64,000 nt of DNA, from contig NC_044600.1 in assembly GCF_901933205.1 (NCBI RefSeq), forward strand, positions 4,750,501-4,814,500, read 5' to 3'. This DNA comes from Camarhynchus parvulus. Its lineage: Eukaryota; Chordata; Aves; Passeriformes; Thraupidae. Below, one piece after another: positions 27,181-37,664 of this stretch (the stretch's first letter is position 1; every line of letters starts with the position of its first letter). The translations under genes were made by a program, and so were the position numbers. The notes under the pieces are model-generated. The model was not told the origin of the DNA and did not search any database. It saw only the letters and a list, made by a program, of their open reading frames with translations.

Positions 27181-29371
27181 GGGTGGGTGGCTGTTTCTGG
27201 GAAATGGTGTTTAGAATTAAGAATTTCCCTTTAAAATCTATTCCAGCGTGCCCAGGTGATGTGCCAGCCCATGCCAAAGGACAGGTGGCATCCAGTGGAG
27301 TTCTTCACGTTCCTGTGGTTATTGTAAAGTATCTTGCACACACAAAAAAAAGCCATCCAATCCCCCACATTTTTAATGGTTATAGTCATGGTGACATGTT
27401 ATTGAAGGAAATTTATATCCAGCACCTGTCTCCCACTTGCCTCTGGTACTCCAACTATTACCTCATATATATTTTATTATCTGTTCCGATAGCAGGTTCA
27501 CAACAAATGGAAAATATGTACAGTGATAAGCAGAGGAAGCTGCAATTTTACACCTACAAGCTAAGATGAAAGCAAGATGCTTGTTCTGCTCTTGGCAAAA
27601 AACAAGGAGGTATTTCTGAAATGAGTTTTCCAAACAAGCTTTTCTGTTTCAAATTACTAGTTTTTCTAACAAAAAAAATCTTTTAAAAACACATTTAATT
27701 AAAAAGTATTGAATTAAGTAATCTATATTTGCTTTATTAATTTGCCAATAGTAAAGGAAACTGTTTTGAGGAGGATATCTCTCAATTTGATATTACTTAT
27801 TATACTTATCTGAATCTTTGAAGCAGTCATAAGTTTTAAGTATGTTTGAAAAAGCAATAAACCAAAATTGATTGAGGATGATTGTATGCCATAAAAATTC
27901 CCTGGTTCAAGGAATTTCAAAATTTAATAAAATAAATGGTGTACTTTTCAATCTGTTTAAAACAAACTGACTTAAGTCCAGGAGATTAAAATTCTTTCGA
28001 GGGATGTTTCTTCAGTTGTGTTTGTGCAGCCCCTTCCCAGCTGTTTGAGAAACACCCTGGGAATTCCTGTTGGCTCCAGCGTGTAACCTGATTCATGGCA
28101 AGGACCCAGGAGGGAGAAACCCCAGCTTATCAGGAGGAAGGAAAAAGTGCAGGTGGAGAACAGGAGAGGGAGGGGCACTTGAACTTTGGCCTCCCCTGTC
28201 ACATCCCTGGCTGGCTGCCAGCTCTCCTCTCCTTGGAGAATTGGAATCAGCTCCTCAGAGGTGAGATTCACCTGGAGCGAGCTGCACCTCGTCCTCCTGC
28301 CTCCTAAAAACGCTGCTATCATCATAACTCTCAAAAGTGCTCTCTAGGAGGCATTTTATCTTCATGAAATGAGATTTATTAAGTTAAGAGCAATACACGA
28401 ATCAGGTATTGTTGACACAACTTGGTTTTCTTGACTCATAAAAGTAAATTTTCTACTTCATTGATGGGAAAGTGTGATGTTTTCTATTCCCATGCTACTC
28501 CTGTAAAATTCACGGTGTTGTTTTTGTTTTCACTGTTAAACACTTGGAAAACTATGAAATATCCTTCTCAATGTAGACCAAAACCTGAAGCAAAATGACC
28601 AGATTTTAGGTGCCCCCAAGGGGATTGGCCATGCCAGAGTCATCCTGGGATTTCACAGTAAAACACTGCCAGCGATGGCAAGGATGCTCTTGCTTTTTCC
28701 TTAGAGCATAGGCAAGGATGGAGCCTTCCTAGTGCCGGCAGATTAAGCTGTTTCAAAAAAGAACTGTAGGAGATCTCACAATGAAAGATACATCAGTAAT
28801 CATCTGCAAATTCCCTCTCGTCCAAAAGGTCAGGAAGAACACGCTCCACATGCTCCACAACTCCTTTGTAACCACTGAGAGAAATTAATCCAGAATCCAC
28901 CTGTGAGTAACGTGAGGCTGTGCCAGGATCTGCTCTTGGACCTTGTGCCAGAGGAGATGATGTGGATCTGTGTGAAATGGAGAAGGTGTGATGGGTGAGG
29001 GATGTCAGCTCAGTGCTCTGAACAGGAAATCAGAAATCCGTGCTTCATTCCCGGCCCAGCCTGGCAGTGACTGGAGCCAAAGGGCAAACCTGACTCAGAG
29101 CCGTGCCCTGCTGCATCCCATGCTGCGGGAGGTGGAAACTGCTGCCTGCTCCAAAGACTTCGTGGGAGCAGGTGGGGAAGTCCAAGAGATCTTCCTCATC
29201 TGGAAACACAGCAAGGCCGGGTTTCCTTGATTTACGTGTAACTGTGGCAGGCACACGGCGGAGGAGGCACAGAGAGGGGACTCTTGAGTGCTGGTCTCAC
29301 CTGGGCAGTGGCAGCAGTGAGTGACATTACAGTGTAGCTGCCTTAAAACCGCCCGTCCCGCTCAGCACTCA

Positions 29372-29500
29372 CAGACTCGGCTCAGCCCCCCCAGGCCCGG
29401 CTCAGCCCCCCAGGCCCGGCTCAGCCCCCAAGGCTCAGCCCCCCAGGCCCGGCTCAGCCCCCCCCCAGCCCGACTCAGTACCCCAGGCCCAGCCCCGCGC
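29372..29500. repeat. C-rich tandem repeat (CCAGGCCCGGCTCAGCCC)
   Basis: Five or six imperfect copies of a unit of about 20 bases with the core 'caggcccggctcagcccc', followed directly by the CTCF-like site. G-rich on the minus strand. Confidence 0.85.
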
Positions 29501-29513
29501 TGGCTGCCGGGGC

Positions 29514-29527
29514 GCGCCCCCTGCTGG
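29514..29527 (-). promoter_or_regulatory. CTCF-like binding site
   Basis: The plus strand reads GCGCCCCCTGCTGG, i.e. CCAGCAGGGGGCGC on the minus strand, a full match to the well-known CTCF core. It lies between two divergent genes in a small CpG-rich patch. The match is seen; occupancy is inferred. Confidence 0.7.
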
Positions 29528-29573
29528 CGCTCGGCGGGACTGCGGCCAGGGCCCGGCCCGCTCCCCTCGGCCC

Positions 29574-29609
29574 GAGAGGAGGAGGAGGAGGAAGAAGAGG
29601 AGGAGGGAG
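29574..29609. repeat. GGA-rich homopurine run
   Basis: A 36-base uninterrupted purine run built mainly of GGA/GAA triplets, about 50 bases right of the CTCF-like site. Confidence 0.9.
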
Positions 29610-29793
29610 TTGCCTGGGGCTCTGCGACACGCTGGAGGCCTAGAGACGTCCGCATTGTTGCGTTGACAGGTGGGGTCAGCACTGCTTTCAAAGAGCCATT
29701 TAGATCGGAAAAGCCTTCCGAGACTGTGTACCCTACCGTCCAGCACTGCCAAGGCCACCACTAAGCCATTTCCCCGAGTGTCACATCTACACA

Positions 29794-29848
29794 ATTCTGA
29801 ACCCTTTCAGGGATGGTGACTCCACCACTTCCCTGTTTTGAAGACAAT
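29794..29848 (-). mobile_element. CR1 LINE, short internal fragment
   Basis: The sequence 'cagggatggtgactccacca' and 'cttccctg' matches the inverted CR1 region that normally reads 'ggtggtggagtcaccatccc'. Short and diverged; ends uncertain. Confidence 0.5.
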
Positions 29849-30124
29849 CTCCCATCCAGTGGGGCTGGCCACATACAACCCCTTGCTTAGCATTTAATCC
29901 CATGTGCTCCATATTGGCCATCCACCCTCCCAGCCCTGAGCCAGCAGCCAGCCTGGGCTCTGGCAAGAGCTGTGCCTGCTCCTGAAGGGCACTGAGTTAC
30001 CCTGGAGTACCCAAGGGATGTACATGGAAGGGAATACTACAGCTGCAAGACTGCAGACACATCCAGGGAGTAACAGCTTCCCACTGACAGACAGTAATCT
30101 AGATTGGGTACTAGGGAGAAACTT

Positions 30125-30316
30125 GGCCCGGTAAGGGTTGCGAGGCCCTGGCACAGGTTCCCAGAGCAGCTGTGGCTGCCCCATCCCTGGAAGTGTCCAA
30201 GGCCAGGTTGGACAGGGCTTGGAGCAACCTGGGATAGTGGAAGGTGTCCCTGCCATGACAGGGGGTGGAATGAGATGAGCTTTAAGGTCCCTTCCTGGGA
30301 TTCTGTGATTCTTTAA
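30125..30316 (+). mobile_element. CR1 LINE, 3' fragment
   Basis: Plus-strand CR1: 'gaggccctggcacaggttcc', 'cagagcagctgtggctgccc', 'gtccaaggccaggttggaca', 'ttggagcaacctgggatagt' and 'aaggtcccttcctgggatt'. Close to consensus. Confidence 0.93.
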
Positions 30317-31337
30317 AGTGGAACATATAGATAATTGTGCAAAAACAGAGTTTGACAAACAACTTACAAAAGCTTCAAACCCACAATAAGTAATTTTTCA
30401 GTCTTGGCAGGAGTGGGAGGCCTGAAAGATGATTTCTAATACCAGTCTGCCATGGAGGGCTAACAGAACATGCAGAAAAGACAAAATTGGGGCAGAAACC
30501 CCCAGTGAATTTTTCTGCATGTGTTTGTGGAGGAGGAGGAGGAGGGGGTGGGGAGTTCCCAGACAGGAACTCACGAGCTCGCCTGAGGATCTGTCTCGGG
30601 CTGGGGTAGAATCAATGGACACAGCGAATAACAACAACCTAACCATTGCCAGATGGTCCTCCCTGCACCCCTGGAGTGGGTAAAACTGCTTCCACACACA
30701 GCCTCAGGACATGGCTGGTGCTCCCAGCTTTTACAAGCCATTCCCAGGGAGACTCAGAACTGACAGGGTTGTGACCAAGAAAGCTCAGCAAAGTTTCACA
30801 AACCATCCTACCCTTAGCACTGATTTTGAACTTATTTTCCTTGAAGTCTTCCCAGAAGCCATTTGAAGAATTCCCAGAGAATTTGGGGGCGAGCAAGTCT
30901 ATGAGCAGACCCTTTGACCAGGGCTGACTCAGTCCTAGGAGACCCCAAGGCCTCTGCAAAGTCCAAGTCTGTGAATGCAAGGGGCCATCTCGAAGCATGT
31001 AAAACCCCCCAACACCTTATGGCAGGCAGCAGAAACTGATTTGCAGCCCCATTTCCTCCCTTCCATCTGGCTCCAAGCTCACAGCCAGTGGGAACTGCAG
31101 GTTTCTCATAGGATGGACTTGAGAAAGGCAGGATTTAATGTTCAGAGCACAAAATGTGTTCTGTCCAGCCCAGTCCTGGGTCACAGGGAGCCAGGGCCAG
31201 GCCAGGCTGTTGGCAGATTTTGGGGTTGTGTGTTCTGCCTTTCAGGGCAGGCATCCTTGAAGGCCCAGTTGAGCAAAGTGTCCTAAAACAACATTAACAG
31301 AATTACTATTCCTGTTACTTGGGCTGTAAACCTGGTA

Positions 31338-31525
31338 TCTCACAGAATCTCTGGATGGTTTGAGTTGAAAGAGACCTTCAAGCCCATCCAGTTCCATCCC
31401 CTGCCATGGGCAGGGACACTTTCCACTGTCCCAGAGTGCTCTAAACTCCATCCAGCCTGGCCTTGGACACTCCCAGGGATGGGGAATCCACAACTTCTCT
31501 GGGCAACCTGTGCCAATGTGTTGTA
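31338..31525 (-). mobile_element. CR1 LINE, 3' fragment
   Basis: Inverted CR1: 'cacagaatctctggatggtt', 'catcccctgccatgggcagg', 'ccagcctggccttggacact' and 'acttctctgggcaacctgtg'. Confidence 0.93.
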
Positions 31526-34489
31526 AGTGGAAATAGACATTTCCATTTATTTTTATGCACCAAATCTGTGAATAATCTCCTTTGTGTTAGATGAGGAAAT
31601 AGATTTTCTTGTTTACAACACCTGTGTGAACATCTGTCCTAGAATGGAGTGCACCAGTTCCCAGAGGTACCAGCATTTTTCTGTTGATTCTCAAGGGAGT
31701 CCAGACAACTCCAGTGTGAGCTCCTGCTTTGGGATAGATGCCTGAAGCTCCCTGGAAGTCATTCTTTTATCCTCTTACCCATGTTTTGTGTTTAATACAA
31801 TTCTGGAGTATGCAGTCACCCCCTTCACTCTCAGGGACCAGGTAAGCAGCTGTAGCTAAGCCAAAGGTTTTATTGAAGCACAGATAAAGACTCAATGAGA
31901 ATCCTAAATTCCTCATCCTCATCTTCCCAAATTAATAAGCTCTAAATGTTTTATTGCAATCAATACTGAATTTGACACATAAATCAATTTTTACCCAGGA
32001 CAAACCATAGAATCACCCAGGACAAACTATAAAATTAACCAAGCACAAACCTCTTCTGTAGATCAATAATCCACTCATCCCAAAAGTTATATAAAATAAG
32101 GCAGAAGGACACTTCAAACACCAGGTACTGAACACAAAAATGTGTTTTGTGGTATTTTTCCACAAAAATAAGTATTAATATTACTGGTCATATGTGCCAT
32201 GACTACAACACACACAGAATCCTAATTTCCCTTCCTCTGAACTTGTGGCTGTGGGGCTGTTGCACAGGGAAATGAACCAGGCTGAGAGCAAAATGTGTGG
32301 AAAGGAATCTCCAACATTCCAATCCCCATGAATTTTAGCACAAAGGAATGAGAAAGGAACATGTATGTGATTGCCTGTTCCAGGAAGGTGAGAAGTCAAT
32401 CACCCAAGAGTGACTCAGGTCGGTTCTGCCTTTATTCAGGAATTCCTGATCCACTTCAGCTCAAGAAGGTGGTCCAGGAAAACATTCCTGAAGTAGTGCA
32501 GATCTCTGATAGCAGGAGCAGGCCCTCATCCTCTGCAGGACATTCCCAATTTTCAAACCATTCCTCAGTATTGAGCATCACTCTCTGAGTTCAGTGTGGG
32601 CTGCTCAGACTGACCACCCTGTGCTGGCCACTTTTTGGTTTGATGTAGGCCCATGTTTCTGTCTGCAGAGTGGACAGTTTTACCTCTGGAGTCAGTGACT
32701 CCTTATAGAAGGAGAATTCAAATTTTAGCATGGAATTTTGTCACTGAAACAGTGGCACACAAAAAGGAGATTAATTTCTGACTTGTTGCTTTGATTCAAG
32801 ATGGTTCATAAATTCAGTTTTAGAGGATTTTGTACTGAATAAAAAATGCCAGTTTGGGCAAAAACATTTAAAAAAATCACATTACAAACTAATGCTTCAG
32901 AATAAACTTATTCTCTTGGCTGCAACCAGGTCTGTAATTTCCTGCATAGTTACAGCCATTTATACTTGCAGCATAGCAGCATCTCACAGCAGCTTATCTT
33001 GTCTCCTTAGAGGGAAATAATCTTCTCACTAGTCATTATTTAAGTCAGTTTGTGGTTAATGAGTTTTCTTTTTTTAAATAAAAGTGTTTGAGAAAATGTA
33101 AAGGTGAAAAAGAAGGCAGAGCAAATATAATGCAAAACTCAGTCGAGAATTTTAAATCTGTGCTTGCACATTTTGATCCAAACTGTTGGTCATGCAAGTT
33201 GTTCAGAAGATGTTCACAGACCCTTTAATAAATTCCTATTTCTCTTCCACAAAAACTTCTCCCAGAATATAGAAAGGATGAAAGAGTAACTGCAGGGAGA
33301 CAGGAGAAACCTTCTGAGGGAAGTCAAGCACAAACCTTGATGGTAATGGAGAGCTCAGAGACCAAGGGCTCTTGAAATGTGTTTTAGGCCTGTATAATTC
33401 AGAAAACGGAGAAAACCACTGGAACACTATTTAAAATCTTGATTAACCCAGGAGAACTCAAAGGAGGTGTGATTATATTTGGTTACATGGTTACACTGAG
33501 GCTGGAAAATGCATTTCCCATGATTCAGGAGGCCAGTCAGAGCCATCCTTAAATAATTGGTGTGTTTTAACAAAATAATCATGGCATTGATGGATCAACA
33601 TTGACTGGAGGAAGGGGGAGAGGGGTGGCTCCGTGGACGGAAAATTGCTCAGCTTAACTGCAAAGTGCAGGAAGATAATAAACTATTGACATCCTGGCCC
33701 TTGGAGAGGGAGGTGACGTAAAAAGTGACAAATCAAAAAGTCACCATGAATTTGTCAAGAACAGGGGAACAGCTGTTCAGGGAGCAGCACTGAAAGGGAT
33801 CCAGGGATTACAGGGGATCAGGAGGAGTCTGAACCAACGTGGTGATGCTGTTGCTGACTCTGCAAATGCCACGCTCAGATCTGTTACCTAATTAACCTGA
33901 TTACTGGATACAGACCTGGGCAGGAATGTGGAGTCCAGAGGAGCCTAAAAATGACAAAAGGTTTAGAAAATATGGCCTATGAGATCATGAGGCCTACAAG
34001 AATTTGTTTAGTCTATAAAAAGAAAGTTTTAGGGAGAAAATGATATTATGTGAAACGACACAGTCTGTAAAATGTTATTGGAATTTGATGCTCGGTAATC
34101 GTTCTTTGGATCTGCTGGGCATGGCACAAAGAAGCTGAAATTCACAACCAAAGTACAGTTTAGATGCTGGAGAAAACTTTGGGGGGTTAAGGCCAGTTGG
34201 GTGCTGGAAGTGGCTTTCTAGGAAGATGGCAGAATCAAGTTTAATGTAGGTTTTAGAAAAGGTTGTCCCGGCCTTGGGCAGGAACCGTGACACCTCAGAG
34301 CAGCAGCTGCTGCTTCAAGTCTTAGTGCAAAGTGCTAAATCCTAAAGGTGGTATTAATACACCTTGTGCTTACCCTTTGGAAATACACAAAATAGGTGGT
34401 GGAGGCACTGCCAGACATTGCAGCTATGATGGAAACAAGAGCTGATTTTCCTTAATCCACGCCGAAATCTGAGACTTCACCTTGAGAAC

Positions 34490-35060
34490 AACCTCAGGCT
34501 CGCAGGCCCCGCTCCGGGGCCAACCTCACCAGCGTCACCGAGGTGCAAGACCCCAAGAGGCCGGCCAGAGCCCGAAGTGCTCGAACAACCCCGGGGCACT
34601 TAAACCGCCCGCTCACCGCGCTCGGGGCCGGGCCGGACAAAGGCCGCAGCCCCCTCCCTCCACCGGCCGCGGCCACGGGCGGGCCACGGCCCTTTCCAAC
34701 AGGTACCGCAGGGCCGGGAGGCGGCTCTCGCAGGCCGCGGGGCCGAGGCGGCCATGTTGTGGTCCTGCGGCCTGCGGGAACTTTGGGGGAAGTTTCTGGG
34801 GCGGCCGGCGGGGGGCAGGGGCCCGGGGGCGGCGGGCGGCGCGGGGCCCCGCGGCGGGCGGGCGGAGGCGGCGGCGCCGGGGCCGCGCTCCGGGCCGCGC
34901 ACACGCGGAAAGCGCGCGGCGCTCGCGCTACGACGGCCCCGCCCACGCCCCGCCCCCGCGCCGCTGCCCGCGCTCCCATTGGCCGTTGTGGCCGTCAGTC
35001 AGCGGCCGGGCCCATCTCGCGCTCCCCATTCATGCAGTTTGGTTGCGTGTTGGTGTATTT
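34490..35060 (+). promoter_or_regulatory. HMGN5: HMGN CpG-island promoter
   Basis: Very CpG-dense sequence upstream of the HMGN start codon. Toward its right end it has stacked GC boxes (34937-34960, 'ccccgcccacgccccgcccc') and an inverted CCAAT box (ATTGG, 34978-34982), a usual TATA-less housekeeping arrangement. The start site is probably near 35000-35060. Long open frames here (up to 239 codons) are GC-driven. Confidence 0.8.
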
Positions 35061-35291
35061 TACTGTTTGCAATAAAGAGGGGGGGATTTTTTTTTTTTGT
35101 TCAGTTTCTGCCGCAATTAACTCTTGGTCCCTTAAACATCTTCCTTTTTATTTTTGGGGTTTTTTTCCTGTCTATTTTTTCTTTTTTTTTTTTTTTTTTG
35201 CAGGACGGTCGGAACAGTTTTTCGCCGCTTCCATTTATTTTTCGATATCTTATCTCTATTAGGTTTTGCAATCAACTATTAAGGTGCAACT
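35061..35291 (+). other. HMGN5: HMGN 5' UTR region with T-rich stretches
   Basis: Between the island and the ATG lie T-rich blocks, including an 18-base T run (35182-35199) ending in TTTTGCAG at 35203. That is a textbook 3' splice acceptor, so part of this stretch may be an intron within the 5' UTR with its exon starting at 35204. Alternatively the leader is continuous. A transcript is needed to decide. Confidence 0.5.
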
Positions 35292-35306
35292 ATGCCCAAA
35301 AGAAAG
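35292..35306 (+). CDS. HMGN5: HMGN5-locus HMGN protein, coding exon 1 (residues 1-5)
   Basis: HMGN proteins bind the nucleosome core inside the nucleus, compete with linker histone and loosen chromatin. This exon encodes MPKRK, the invariant HMGN start and part of the nuclear localisation signal, with A at -3. The GTAAGTACG donor is near consensus. Six exons (15, 30, 30, 51, 144 and 48 bases including the stop) join in phase 0 throughout and give 105 residues. Position between SH3BGRL and BRWD3 identifies the HMGN5 locus, but the product resembles chicken HMG-14A/HMGN1 in length and sequence, so HMGN1-like is an equally fair product name. Confidence 0.95.
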
Positions 35307-35413
35307 GTAAGTACGAAAAAAAAATAATTCAAAAACGAGGGAAGGCAGATGGGGAGCGAAGGGGGAGAGATTAAAGCGGCATTCGCGGAAATTTAGCTGT
35401 AAAAAATAATTTA

Positions 35414-35436
35414 GCGCGCGCGCGCGTGTGTGTGTG
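35414..35436. repeat. (GC)n(GT)n alternating run
   Basis: Twenty-three bases of strict purine-pyrimidine alternation, CG steps followed by TG steps, about 110 bases after the exon 1 donor. Such runs are the classic Z-DNA-forming type. Confidence 0.95.
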
Positions 35437-36217
35437 GAGTTTTTTGGGTTTTTTGGTTGGTTTCTCTTTTTTTGCATTTTTAATTTTTGGTGTATGTCCT
35501 AGAGCGGAGCGGGGAGCGGAGGGAGAGGGCTCGGGGCGGGCAGGGCAGCGCGGCGAGTTCACTTTTGGGCTGTTTTGTTTGGGAAGGAGGAGAAGGCTGG
35601 AGCAGCAGTGTCTCCATGCTGGATTACAAACAGCCATAGTGCTGTGCTGCCCCTGTGGAGAACGCGGGGCAGCAAAACCCCCCCAAAACCTGCGCCACGA
35701 CCCCCCCAGGCCCCCCCACCCACCTCCGCCAGCGTTTTAATCCCCATCGCGCCATTCCCGGCTGGATTCGCCTTTAAACGTCGCCTCTTTCTCCTGCGTT
35801 TGCCTTTGTTCTCCTTTTTTTTTTTTTTTGCCTCCCACTTCTTGTCATACCAGATGGTTGTGCAATGGTAATTTGGGGCCATTAGGCGGCGCAGAATTTG
35901 AAACTGGCCTTCAAGGAAAGCGGGGAAAAGGGATTTATCGCCGTAGTCGGGAACTTTGGGGCAGCGGGAATATGGGGCGCCCCCCTCTCCCCTCACAGCG
36001 CGGGCAGGGGGGGCGGGGCGGAGACGCGGTCGCCCCTTAATCACCGAGGAGCCCGCCCGAGGGCTTTCGACACGGTCCAGGCGCCTCACGGCCCCGGACA
36101 GGGCCGCCGGGGGCCCGGACCCAGTGGAAACGCTTCGGGCGGGCGCGATCGCCGCGGTCCCGGTTGTCCCTCATTGTCCTTGCGGGGCCCGCGGCGACCT
36201 TGTTGTGTGAGGGGAAA

Positions 36218-36227
36218 TTGGCGGGAA
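36218..36227 (+). promoter_or_regulatory. E2F-like site
   Basis: TTGGCGGGAA matches the E2F consensus core. It lies in the intron 1 CpG patch, 44 bases from the ZNF143-like site. Confidence 0.55.
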
Positions 36228-36270
36228 CTTTTCGAACTCGACGTGATGGCGTAGCGGCGGCGGGTGCGGG

Positions 36271-36290
36271 GCATTGTGGGTGTTGTAGTC
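36271..36290 (-). promoter_or_regulatory. ZNF143/THAP11-like site
   Basis: The plus strand reads 'gcattgtgggtgttgtagtc'; the minus strand reads ACTACAACACCCACAATGC, one or two changes from the known ACTACAATTCCCAGAATGC-type element common in bidirectional CpG-island promoters. Occupancy is inferred. Confidence 0.6.
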
Positions 36291-36435
36291 CGTGAGGCGG
36301 TGGGGATGGGGGGAGGCCGCCATTGCTGCGGGTGGTGTTGGGGGGCCCTGTGAGCCCCCAGGCTCCCCTCAGGGCTCGGGGGAGTCACAGGGGATAGTAC
36401 TGCCTTCTCACCTTAGTGTCTCGCTTTCTTTACAG

Positions 36436-36465
36436 GCTCCAGCTGAAGGCGAGGCAAAGGAGGAG
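36436..36465 (+). CDS. HMGN5: HMGN coding exon 2 (residues 6-15)
   Basis: A 30-base micro-exon encoding APAEGEAKEE between a TTTACAG acceptor and a GTAGGA donor, phase 0 at both ends. It supplies the variable acidic spacer before the nucleosome-binding domain, as in other HMGN genes. Confidence 0.95.
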
Positions 36466-37132
36466 GTAGGAGTTGTGTGTGGTCGCCACTCCAAGAATTC
36501 CCGTGGGGTTCTGCAGAAATGAGGAAGCCCACGCAGCTCATGAGGGGTTCAGCTCTTGGGGGTGGCTCGTGCCTGGTTTTGGGGTGCTTGGGGCCATCAC
36601 TGCCCTCTCAGGTGGCAGGTGACCCCCCGAGATGGTGCTGGGGTCCAGCAGCTCCCCTGGGCTGAGGTCGGGGACAGGTTCCAGTGGGGACATGTCCCTT
36701 TTAGCCTCACAACTCCTGCAAGTACAGAACATTCATCCCTTACCACGTCAGCAGAGTAACGTGGTGGCAGCAGAGACCTGCTGAGCAAAGGTGCACTTCT
36801 AGGAAATCATAGAATACCATGAGCTGTGTGTACAGGGATCATGGAATCAGAGCATGCTTTGGGTTGGAACAGACCTCAAATATCCTCTGGTTCTGCCCCC
36901 TGACCAGGCAGGGACACCTTCCACCATCCCAGGGTGCTCCAAGCCCTGTCCAGCCTGGCCTTGGACACTCCCAGGGATGGGGAGTTGTCAAGGTCACCAT
37001 AATGCCCATAATTTCATAAATCCTGGGATTTCTGTGGGGCTTCATGATGCCATGTTATTTTGGGTGGCAGTTAAGAGAAAGCTGTGCTTTATGTGCTCTC
37101 TGAATTTTACTGACATATCTTTCCTTATGCAG
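36466..37132 (+). other. HMGN5: HMGN intron 2
   Basis: A 667-base GT-AG intron largely occupied by an inverted CR1 fragment (about 36806-36996). Nothing else is recognised. Confidence 0.9.
36806..36996 (-). mobile_element. CR1 LINE, 3' fragment
   Basis: Inverted CR1 inside HMGN intron 2: 'gctttgggttggaacagacc', 'gcagggacaccttccaccat', 'gctccaagccctgtccagcc' and 'ttggacactcccagggatgg'. Antisense to HMGN. Confidence 0.93.
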
Positions 37133-37162
37133 CCAAAGAGAAGGTCAGCCAGACTATCTGCT
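37133..37162 (+). CDS. HMGN5: HMGN coding exon 3 (residues 16-25, RRSARLSA core)
   Basis: A 30-base micro-exon encoding PKRRSARLSA. RRSARLSA (residues 18-25) is the universal HMGN core; its arginines contact the H2A-H2B acidic patch. The two serines (20 and 24) are the sites whose mitotic phosphorylation releases family members from chromatin. The exon ends exactly at the end of the core, before GTGAGT. The core is intact, so nucleosome binding is expected. Confidence 0.97.
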
Positions 37163-37613
37163 GTGAGTATCTGTAGTTATCTTTTAATATTTTATCACTT
37201 GGGATGGGGACAGTTAAACCTAAACTATTGGGGTTTTTCCCCCAGAATTGGGAAAGGCACATTTAGATTATTGCAATATTTAAAATTCCCATTCCATGAT
37301 TCTGTTCCCTGAACATCCCACATCCCAGGCTTCTCACATGAGATAGAAGGTCTGTGTTAGTGCACATTCCATCTGGGCACAAGTATCCAGAGTTAAGGAA
37401 TATTGATTTCAGGATGGATTTGTTCCCTGTAGGACTTCTCCATACAAATGCTCGTGGCTCTGTAAATCAAATGCTCTCTCCTTAGCCTGGTAACTTGCCC
37501 ATTGATTTTTTGCAGGGCCAACAAATAATTTTCAAAAGCTACCAAGATAATGCTCATAAAAATAAGTATTTTTTTCTGGTATTCACCTGACTTGTTTCTT
37601 GTGTTTTTTGCAG
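37163..37613 (+). other. HMGN5: HMGN intron 3
   Basis: A 451-base GT-AG intron with nothing recognised other than the splice signals (GTGAGT donor; TTTTTTGCAG acceptor). Confidence 0.9.
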
Positions 37614-37664
37614 AAACCTGCTCCACCCAAACCGGAGCCAAAGCCCAAAAAGGCAGCACCTAAG
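37614..37664 (+). CDS. HMGN5: HMGN coding exon 4 (residues 26-42)
   Basis: This 51-base exon encodes KPAPPKPEPKPKKAAPK, the proline/lysine-rich second half of the nucleosome-binding domain, which lies along DNA near the dyad in family members. Acceptor TTTTGCAG, donor GTAAGA. Confidence 0.96.

Larger units (their letters stand above)
27181..34480. other. Intergenic region between SH3BGRL and HMGN
   Basis: No gene is recognised on either strand. It is mostly AT-rich unique DNA with CR1 pieces at 29.8, 30.1 and 31.3 kb, and a compact GC-rich patch at 29340-29620 that has tandem repeats, a strong CTCF-like site and a purine run. Short open frames look random. Confidence 0.8.
35307..36435 (+). 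other. HMGN5: HMGN intron 1
   Basis: A 1.13 kb GT-AG intron. Its left part holds an alternating CG/TG run; its right part (about 35960-36330) is a second CpG-rich, promoter-like patch with E2F-like and ZNF143-like sites. No coding exon is seen. Confidence 0.85.

Noticed and set aside
26844..27569. A 241-codon frame upstream of SH3BGRL
   Set aside because: It starts in CpG-rich DNA and its tail is AT-rich with no recognisable domain. A divergent non-coding transcript is possible, but a protein is not supported.
34482..35374. Open frames of 197-239 codons ahead of HMGN
   Set aside because: They lie in the HMGN CpG-island promoter, overlap each other in all frames and read into poly-T tracts (poly-Phe).
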